Below, piece by piece: positions 4,628-9,871 of a stretch of 9,871 nucleotides of DNA; within the stretch, counting starts at the first letter, position 1; each line of letters starts with the position of its first letter. The stretch comes from Candidatus Poribacteria bacterium. Its GTDB lineage: Bacteria; Poribacteria; WGA-4E; WGA-3G. The notes under the pieces were generated by a model. That model was not told where the DNA came from and ran no database searches. It saw only the letters and a list, made by a program, of their open reading frames with translations. The DNA lies in contig VXZL01000296.1 in NCBI GenBank assembly GCA_009845505.1, positions 1 to 9,871 of the forward strand. Reading direction: 5' to 3'. The translations under genes were made by a program, and so were the position numbers.

Positions 4628-7234
4628 ATGAAATTAGCACGTATCGTTATCATCGCACTCTTTATAACATCCCTATCTGTTGCACACGCCCTGCCACCGG
4701 ATCCTGAACTCCAAAGCGCAATCCAGACCGCGCGGAAATTCAAAAATCTCAAACCGAGATATACCGCAGATGAAATAACAGAATGTGCAACCGATAGTTT
4801 TGTCACCCTCGCGAAAAATTGGCGCAACTTACCCTCAATATATCAACAGGAACTCAAACCCATTTTCCTCCGTCCAGGACTCCCCGGTAGTTTCTTCGGT
4901 GAAATCCAACTCTCAGAGCACTTCAACACACCACACTTCAGATTCCACTACACGCGCACCGGACCACATGCCCCACCCCTTGAGGATTTCCATCCACGCA
5001 ACGGGGTCCCCGATTATGTAGATCGTTGTGCTGATGCGATGGAACGCGCCTATCATGTCCAAATTGATCTGATGGGATTCAAAATCCCATACATCGACTT
5101 TTGGGCAGCACAGAACGGCGGCAATCATAAATATGATGTCTATATCTTTACCTTCCCTGCCCTCGGTATCACGACTGCTGACTGGTTTGAAGGACGTGTC
5201 CTATCCACTGCATTGACAGTTGCCCCGTATTTCATGATTAATTCCCGTATCTACGATTACGTCGGAAAAATGGAAGGACTTCGTTATTTGGAGACAACCT
5301 GCACCCACGAATTCCTGCACGGGGTCCAATTCGGATACAATGCCTATATGCCGACGTGGTTTATGGAAGCTTCTGCAACCTGGATAGAAGTCATAACCTA
5401 TGATGGTGGGGAAATTGATGATGGCGATACCCTCCCCGATCCAGATGAACCCAACGAGACCAACGCCTATAACTACTATATCCATCAGCTCCGTCGTTGG
5501 TTTCTAATACCAGATATCTCACTTGAAAGCCGCATCGGCGACCACGAATACGGATCCGTTATCTGGACGCTCTATATGACTGAACGGTTCGGCTACGATA
5601 TCGTCCGTCAGTTTTATGGAAACACCACCGACGGAAGTTATCGGGAAATGGGGAATTTCTACGATGTCTTTATTGATAACGGCACAACCCTCGCTGAGGC
5701 GTTCAAGACCTTTACCGTATGGAACTATTTTACGCATACCCGCGCCAATACAACCACCGAGATAAAGGGCTACAAAAACGCCCACCGTTTTCCGCCGGTC
5801 GCCATTCATCCAAACGATGTTCACACCAACTATCCAGTCCGCGCAGATTTTGATTCGGAGGCGATGCCTGAGCATTTTTCGGCGCGGTACATCGTTTTCC
5901 GTCCATCAGGAACTACGCCCGAATTCGCAATCAAAATTGACGGCGCAGATCTCGCCCCAGTAGACCTCCGTCGCCTACCCCTTGAAGATCAGGATGACAT
6001 TCGGAGCGAGCTCCAACGACACAACGGTACAGGTTTGCGCGGATGGGCTGCCAAATTCATTGTGAAGAAACGCAATGGCACGACTGAAATCAGAGAGGCG
6101 TTCACCTATCAACGTTCTCAGGAAGCGCAGATGACATTCGAGGATTTCGGCGGCGACATTCAGGAGATTACCCTCGTTCTCATTAATATGCATCCCGATG
6201 TCGAGCGCGTCATAATTCCGGGTGGAAGTTTCGGCGGTTCTGTCAGCTATATCGCAGGCGCACCCCCGGCGGGAAGGCTGTCAAACGCCCAAGTCTCTCA
6301 AGGTTCTAACGGACCCCTTCTGACGTGGCACATCGATGATCCAACCGGCATTCGGGAAGTCGCAATCGTCCGAAAACGCTATATGTCACAGAGTGAGACA
6401 GATGTTCCCCAACCCTTTCAAAGCCCGGATGAAGTCCTCGGTGCCGCTGACCGCAACAATAACGGCATTCCTGACGACGATATAACCGTTGTCGGACGCG
6501 TAGATGGCACACAAACGCAATTTGAGGACACAACTGTCTTTGAGGGTATTGATGTCAACAGTGAGTTCTTTGACCCGAATAGTTTACACTACTACTATGC
6601 CATTGTCCCTGTTGACGCTATGGGACTTATGGGTACACCCAGCATCGTGCCGGACAGTATCGTTCCCAGCGTGGATACGGCAAACGGTGCCCCTGCTTTC
6701 TTTATTAACACACAACCTCACGGCACGGGGGAGTGGCATGTTGAAGTACAAAGCACGCATCCCTTACAGAGCGCACCTTCCCTGACGGTGGAAGGTCCTG
6801 ACAACAATGGATATACCGTCTTTTTGACGCAAGCCACCGAAACAAAGTGGCTTGGAACGCTCCAGACTCATGGATTCCCACCGACAGGTATCTATCTCTA
6901 TAAGATTCGTGGACAGACACCTGCTGGTGTAACCGGCACCCGAATCTGGCAAGGGCAGATCTTCAGTTACGTCGCCAGTCATACGAACCGAAATGTCACA
7001 GTCGCACCAAACCCGCTTCACGCCGGACAAGGCACACATCTAACCTTCTATCCGAAGGGCTTAACCGTCGAAATCTACGACGCTTCGGGAAATTTAATTA
7101 AAGTGCTAAACAACGCTTCGCAGTGGGATTGCACAAACGCACGCGGCGAAATGGTCTGCACCGGACTCTACTTCTTCCGAGCGACCGATGGAAACGGCTA
7201 CCAAAGCACCGGCAAATTCTGTATAGTGAAATAG
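4628..7234 (+). CDS. Secreted zinc metalloprotease-like protein with C-terminal FlgD/T9SS-like domain
   Basis: This is a predicted 868-residue secreted protein. The signal peptide ends AHA|LP after residue 21. The peptidase region (about 60-390) contains NGVPDYVD (125-132), YDVYIFTFP, and the zinc motif H227-E-F-L-H231 followed by GVQFGY and WFMEASATWIE. Glu247 or Glu254 are candidates for the third zinc ligand, and Glu228 would be the catalytic base. This arrangement resembles the MXAN_6640-type putative metalloproteases, not true M6 or metzincins (no HExxHxxGxxH). After a beta-rich middle part, a fibronectin-III-like segment (about 555-690) contains a calcium-loop-like DRNNNGIPDDD (608-618). 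Residues 789-868 begin VTVAPNPLHAG and end GLYFFRATDGNGYQSTGK then FCIVK, the layout of FlgD Ig-like or T9SS type A C-terminal domains. No clear Shine-Dalgarno sequence precedes the ATG. Substrate is unknown; extracellular proteolysis or an adhesin role are both possible. Confidence 0.8.
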   Translation: MKLARIVIIALFITSLSVAHALPPDPELQSAIQTARKFKNLKPRYTADEITECATDSFVTLAKNWRNLPSIYQQELKPIFLRPGLPGSFFGEIQLSEHFNTPHFRFHYTRTGPHAPPLEDFHPRNGVPDYVDRCADAMERAYHVQIDLMGFKIPYIDFWAAQNGGNHKYDVYIFTFPALGITTADWFEGRVLSTALTVAPYFMINSRIYDYVGKMEGLRYLETTCTHEFLHGVQFGYNAYMPTWFMEASATWIEVITYDGGEIDDGDTLPDPDEPNETNAYNYYIHQLRRWFLIPDISLESRIGDHEYGSVIWTLYMTERFGYDIVRQFYGNTTDGSYREMGNFYDVFIDNGTTLAEAFKTFTVWNYFTHTRANTTTEIKGYKNAHRFPPVAIHPNDVHTNYPVRADFDSEAMPEHFSARYIVFRPSGTTPEFAIKIDGADLAPVDLRRLPLEDQDDIRSELQRHNGTGLRGWAAKFIVKKRNGTTEIREAFTYQRSQEAQMTFEDFGGDIQEITLVLINMHPDVERVIIPGGSFGGSVSYIAGAPPAGRLSNAQVSQGSNGPLLTWHIDDPTGIREVAIVRKRYMSQSETDVPQPFQSPDEVLGAADRNNNGIPDDDITVVGRVDGTQTQFEDTTVFEGIDVNSEFFDPNSLHYYYAIVPVDAMGLMGTPSIVPDSIVPSVDTANGAPAFFINTQPHGTGEWHVEVQSTHPLQSAPSLTVEGPDNNGYTVFLTQATETKWLGTLQTHGFPPTGIYLYKIRGQTPAGVTGTRIWQGQIFSYVASHTNRNVTVAPNPLHAGQGTHLTFYPKGLTVEIYDASGNLIKVLNNASQWDCTNARGEMVCTGLYFFRATDGNGYQSTGKFCIVK

Positions 7235-7254
7235 TTGTCAGCGAAACCTCTTTT

Positions 7255-7277
7255 GTAGCGCAAACTGTTAGTTTGCG
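7255..7277 (+). repeat. REP-like GTAG hairpin
   Basis: GTAG (7255-7258) is followed directly by CGCAAACT (7259-7266), a GTT loop, and AGTTTGCG (7270-7277): an 8-bp perfect stem with a 3-nt loop. It has the same geometry as the repeats at 8914 and 8944. It lies 20 nt after the protease gene. It has no T-run, so termination is doubtful; a dispersed palindromic repeat is more likely. Confidence 0.65.
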
Positions 7278-7321
7278 GACACACATATTTTCGCACCTTA
7301 CTATAAAACCAAAAGTCAGTT

Positions 7322-8146
7322 ATGATAAAAACATTATATCCTCATTTCATTATTTTTATTCTACTGTTTCTCGCGAGTTGTGGCGATGAAGGACTCGTTG
7401 ACCCGCACGGCGAAACCACGCTCCCCGCACCCGATACTGGAGACTTCCGAGCCATTGACTTCCCAACGGCTACAGGTTCCGCATGGACCTATCTCAACGT
7501 TGACACTAATCAGGAATTCACGCTCCGCGTCGAAGGCACGCGCGATATCAGTGGAACAACGCATCGGCAGATGACCGTCAGCGCAATTACAACTGACGAT
7601 CCAAACGAATTGACCCTTGACACTGTTGATCACTTAGCAGCCAATGCGTATTACTTTCGGTTGGACACCGACTTTTACGACGTATTTCCGTTTCCGGTAT
7701 TAGCAACTTACTTTTTCAAGACCTCAGATGCACTCATAGAATCTGCTTTTGATATCTACCTTCCCGTTGAGAATCCCGTGTTTCACGCCAAACACTTTCC
7801 ACCGCGTCGGCTCTGGGATTTTCCACTGGAAGTTGGGAAGCAGTGGACTGTTTTTGAGAAAACCGCCGGGACACACGTCAGTGTCACACGTTATGTAGTA
7901 GAGAAAAATGTACCGATTACCGTTCCCGCTGGCAGTTACACGACTTATATCGTTCAAGAAGAGGTAACTTACGCAGATAGCGAAGATCCATCGATTTTCT
8001 TGATTAGTCCACCCGCAATCTATTGGGTCGCACCATCGGTTGGGATCGTCCAATACCGGTACAACCGTTATCGCGCCACCGATGCATTCTCCGCACAAAC
8101 CTTCGCACTCAAAAACGTGCATATACCAGAGCCAATTACGGATTAG
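7322..8146 (+). CDS. Lipoprotein of unknown function
   Basis: This is a predicted 274-residue lipoprotein. ATG 7322 gives a short hydrophobic signal ending in LASC with Cys20 lipidated, which supports this start although no good Shine-Dalgarno sequence precedes it. The mature part is beta-rich and has two similar hydrophobic-G-x-x-W segments, FPTATGSAWTYLN (about 46-58) and FPLEVGKQWTVFE, as well as ITVPAGSYTTYIV. That combination is reminiscent of DUF3108-like envelope proteins, where 'G-x-x-W-x-Y' and 'vPaG-x-[FY]' recur, but I cannot assign a family. It is separated by 87 bp from the protease gene and by only 11 bp from the ATG of the oxidoreductase gene. No catalytic motif is evident. Outer membrane anchoring is inferred from the lipobox and lack of Asp at +2. 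Confidence 0.8.
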   Translation: MIKTLYPHFIIFILLFLASCGDEGLVDPHGETTLPAPDTGDFRAIDFPTATGSAWTYLNVDTNQEFTLRVEGTRDISGTTHRQMTVSAITTDDPNELTLDTVDHLAANAYYFRLDTDFYDVFPFPVLATYFFKTSDALIESAFDIYLPVENPVFHAKHFPPRRLWDFPLEVGKQWTVFEKTAGTHVSVTRYVVEKNVPITVPAGSYTTYIVQEEVTYADSEDPSIFLISPPAIYWVAPSVGIVQYRYNRYRATDAFSAQTFALKNVHIPEPITD

Positions 8147-8157
8147 GTCCCTATCTA

Positions 8158-9669
8158 ATGAACAGTCTTCAGCCATTAGCGATCAGCCATCAGCGGTCAG
8201 CATTGTCCCGCAAGTCCACCCGCAACTTGCAGAGCCGTCAGCAGAGCGTTGTGGCAGTTGCGGACGTTAGTGTCAGTGATAAAGATCTCTTTGCTGATAG
8301 CCGACAGCCGACAGCCGACAGCCACTTATCCCATCGCAATATCCCCATTACCATCATCGGCGGCGGCATACACGGCATATCCATCGCCATTCGGCTCCTC
8401 CGCGAAGTGCCTACGGCAGCGAGACATCTCGCCATCGTCGATCGACACCCGCAACCCCTCACCCAATGGCGGCGTAAAACAGAACGCCAAGGCATGACCT
8501 TTCTCCGTTCTCCGGCTGTCCATCATATCACCCCTGATGCACTCGGTATCGTCGAATACGCCGAACACCACAATCGAATATCTGAGTTAGCACCCCCCTA
8601 TTCCCAACCCTCTACACAACTTTTTTGGGAATTCTGTGGGGATATGCTTACTGAACTTGCGCAACATCGAATCTATCATCAGTTTGAAGTCGCGAAATTA
8701 CGGTGGGACAAAGGTGCAGGCAAATTTCCATTCCGCCTCATCTCAAAGGACGGCGATGGATTTCGGAGCCGTTGCGTTATTCTGGCAATTGGTGCTGACG
8801 ATTGCGCCTATGTGCCACCAGAGTTCGTCCGATGGCAGTGCCAATATCCCCACAGCGTATTGCACGCCTCCGAATTTAATGTAGATTCCGCAAATACATT
8901 CTCACACCCCTCGGTAGGTGCGATTTCTAACCTCACCGCCCCGGTAGGTGCGGTTTCTAACCGCACCGATGCGAAGTGTGAAATTAATTCTAAAATCTAC
9001 TATAATGTAGATTGTCAGGATGGACGAGACAATGAAAAATCTTTTGTTATCGTCGGGGGTGGGCTAACAGCAGGGACGCTTGCAAAAAGTCTCAGCGAAC
9101 GCGGGCATAGCGTAGCACTCATTGCTCGGAAGCAGCTAAGGACAGAACAATTCGATTTTCCGCCGATGTGGTTAGGTCCCAAAGCACTCGCTGAGTTCGC
9201 GGATGAGACGGATTTTCAGCGGCGTTACGAAATAATTCAGCAAAGCAGAGGGGAAGGAAGCATTACGCCCGACATTATGGAGGCACTGATGGATGCCACA
9301 AACATTAAGATTTATCCTGAGACCCATATCCAGAATATCGTTTCGGTGGACGGAAAGAGTCCACCAGAGCGACTAAAGGTTGAAACAAATCGCGGAGACC
9401 TGCTGACGGTCTCACGTGTTATCCTGGCAACCGGGTATCAATTCAATCTCTGCCGCTACGGGTTTTTGAGAGAATTAATCGCCCAGCATCAAGTCCCACT
9501 TGTCCGTGGATTGCCACGCCTTGATACTGATTTACAACTCTATCCTGTTGAAAATCTATTCGGTTCCGGTACTATTGCACAACTTCAAATAGGCCCCGCT
9601 GCCAGCAACATCGCCGGAGCAAATCTCGCTTACGAACGTCTCCGCCAAAAGTTGCTTGCACACGTATAG
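8158..9669 (+). CDS. FAD/NAD(P)-binding oxidoreductase interrupted in frame by repeats
   Basis: This is a predicted 503-residue flavoprotein. The conserved part starts about residue 62 with NIPITIIGGGIHG (GxGxxG-type FAD fold, Gly68-Gly73). It continues with an acidic end of strand two (IVDRHP), MTFLRSPAVHH (113-123), a VILAIGAD stretch, a second dinucleotide fold FVIVGGGLTAG (296-306) for NAD(P)H, ATGY (424-427) and a C-terminal G-S-G-T-I-A-Q-L-Q-I-G-P-A-A-S-N helix. The order resembles the SidA/IucD-like N-hydroxylases and related FAD-dependent oxidoreductases of unknown substrate. ATG 8158 is the first plausible start; TTG 8227 and GTG 8251 are alternatives, and none has a good ribosome-binding site. 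Residues 1-61 are largely translated heptamer repeats, and residues about 241-285 are a translated insertion. The frame stays open throughout, so the gene may still be functional. It is possibly co-transcribed with the lipoprotein gene 11 bp upstream. Confidence 0.8.
   Translation: MNSLQPLAISHQRSALSRKSTRNLQSRQQSVVAVADVSVSDKDLFADSRQPTADSHLSHRNIPITIIGGGIHGISIAIRLLREVPTAARHLAIVDRHPQPLTQWRRKTERQGMTFLRSPAVHHITPDALGIVEYAEHHNRISELAPPYSQPSTQLFWEFCGDMLTELAQHRIYHQFEVAKLRWDKGAGKFPFRLISKDGDGFRSRCVILAIGADDCAYVPPEFVRWQCQYPHSVLHASEFNVDSANTFSHPSVGAISNLTAPVGAVSNRTDAKCEINSKIYYNVDCQDGRDNEKSFVIVGGGLTAGTLAKSLSERGHSVALIARKQLRTEQFDFPPMWLGPKALAEFADETDFQRRYEIIQQSRGEGSITPDIMEALMDATNIKIYPETHIQNIVSVDGKSPPERLKVETNRGDLLTVSRVILATGYQFNLCRYGFLRELIAQHQVPLVRGLPRLDTDLQLYPVENLFGSGTIAQLQIGPAASNIAGANLAYERLRQKLLAHV
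8170..8204 (-). repeat. Heptamer array, inverted orientation (5 units)
   Basis: Units CAGCCAT, TAGCGAT, CAGCCAT, CAGCGGT and CAGCATT are the reverse complement of the GCTGAYN family seen at 2951 and 8293. The array lies just inside the oxidoreductase reading frame and is translated as QPLAISHQRSAL if ATG 8158 is used. Confidence 0.8.
8293..8323 (+). repeat. Heptamer array, direct orientation (4 units)
   Basis: Units are GCTGATA and then GCCGACA three times, followed by GCC. With the array at 8170-8204 it forms an inverted pair spaced by about 90 bp, like the ends of a miniature element. It is translated as ADSRQPTADS at residues 46-55 of the oxidoreductase, only seven codons before the conserved FAD fold begins. 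Confidence 0.85.
8877..9013. mobile_element. 126-bp in-frame insertion with REP-like repeats, flanked by 11-bp direct repeats
   Basis: TAATGTAGATT occurs at 8877-8887 and 9003-9013, exactly 126 bp (42 codons) apart. Removing one period joins HASEF-NVD to CQDGRDNEK and then FVIVGGG, giving a natural linker between the two dinucleotide folds. Between the duplications lie two GTAG hairpin repeats (8914-8936 and 8944-8966). Near the right end, AATCTAC (8994-9000) and GTAGATT (9007-9013) form a stem, and AATCTAC is also the inverse of the left-hand GTAGATT. The element encodes no protein of its own but is translated in frame. Whether the 11-bp repeat is a target duplication or part of the element cannot be decided from one copy. 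Confidence 0.6.
8912..8971 (+). repeat. Two tandem 30-bp REP-like GTAG hairpin repeats
   Basis: The 30-bp period starts with CGGTAGGTG at 8912 and 8942. In the second unit, GTAG (8944-8947) is followed by GTGCGGTT, a TCT loop, and AACCGCAC, a perfect 8-bp stem. The first unit has the same plan with two stem mismatches (GTGCGATT against AACCTCAC), suggesting an older or decaying copy. A tetranucleotide GTAG at the 5' foot of a hairpin is the hallmark of REP sequences mobilised by RAYT (TnpA-REP) transposases. Confidence 0.75.
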
Positions 9670-9809
9670 GAATGACTTCCAGAAGAAGTATTAAGATAAG
9701 CAGACACTGAAAATCAGACGGCTCTAACCAGTATCTTTCGCTGGACAAAATTCACAGAAGCCAATAAAATACTGCAAATCGATTTTATAACTTCAAGAGG
9801 ATTGATAAA

Positions 9810-9871
9810 TTGATACGTTTCTCAAATCCTAGTTCAGATATCAATAATCTCATAAGAATATTCTACGAAAT
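9810..9871 (+). CDS. Possible start of a gene running off the window
   Basis: A TTG at 9810 is followed by an open frame to the end of the window, reading about 20 residues (LIRFSNPSSDINNLIRIFYE, with the first residue Met if TTG initiates). AAGAGG at 9795-9800 lies nine bases upstream, a reasonable ribosome-binding site. The frame is closed by a TAA at 9765. The region 9670-9871 is clearly more AT-rich than the genes before it and shows nothing else I can recognise. The fragment is too short to assign a function. Confidence 0.3.
   Translation, partial: MIRFSNPSSDINNLIRIFYE

Noticed and set aside
5519..5875. Minus-strand open frame within the protease gene
   Set aside because: It has no ribosome-binding site or recognisable motif, and the opposite strand carries a well-supported gene.
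8023..8157. Upstream extension of the oxidoreductase frame to ATG 8023
   Set aside because: It runs through the end of the preceding lipoprotein gene in another frame and has no coding character of its own.

Overview
The window looks like part of a bacterial genome of about 50% GC from a lineage rich in secreted sugar-binding and surface lipoproteins. My best guess is Candidatus Poribacteria or a close relative. This rests on recognition of style, not a database match: LamG and CBM-type exported proteins, a metalloprotease with a FlgD/T9SS-like C-terminal domain, heptanucleotide tandem arrays of the GCTGAYN type, and short GTAG-hairpin repeats scattered through genes and intergenic DNA. All recognisable genes lie on the + strand. 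I see no rRNA, tRNA or CRISPR array.

Layout. 1-270: AT-rich non-coding DNA with three 20-bp tandem repeats and two small hairpins just ahead of the first gene. 271-2220: three tandem paralogous lipoproteins that share an FxLYD-like beta domain ending in a HPEVG motif and then diverge into low-complexity tails (Gly/Glu/His-rich in the first two, Glu/His/Lys/Arg-rich in the third). A strong hairpin terminator separates the second from the third. 2189-2851: an exported protein with a CBM4/9-like domain, overlapping the third lipoprotein. 2852-3115: intergenic, with a GCTGAYN heptamer array and a good sigma-70-type promoter. 3116-3898: a secreted LamG/concanavalin-like protein followed by a terminator-like hairpin. 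3962-4501: a cytoplasmic FMN-binding split-barrel protein of the pyridoxamine-phosphate-oxidase superfamily. 4502-4627: a TTATAAC x4 array inside an inverted repeat. 4628-7234: a large secreted zinc metalloprotease-like protein (HEFLH). 7322-8146: a lipoprotein of unknown function. 8158-9669: an FAD/NAD(P)-binding oxidoreductase whose coding sequence has been invaded by repeats at two places. 9670-9871: AT-rich DNA that may hold the start of another gene.

How the genes fit together. Six of the eight complete genes encode exported products (four lipoproteins by lipobox counting the 7322 gene, two or three secreted binding or protease proteins), which suggests an outer-envelope or extracellular carbohydrate/protein-degradation theme. 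The two cytoplasmic redox proteins have no evident link to it. The CBM and LamG proteins end in the same 17-residue signature (V-D/E-P-x-x-K-L-x-x-T-W-...), which may be a lineage-specific sorting or anchoring tag.

Most notable: a 126-bp in-frame insertion inside the FAD oxidoreductase gene, flanked by an 11-bp direct duplication and carrying two REP-like GTAG hairpins. A related GTAG hairpin of the same geometry lies upstream of the 7322 gene. The same oxidoreductase also has an N-terminal extension made partly of translated heptamer arrays.
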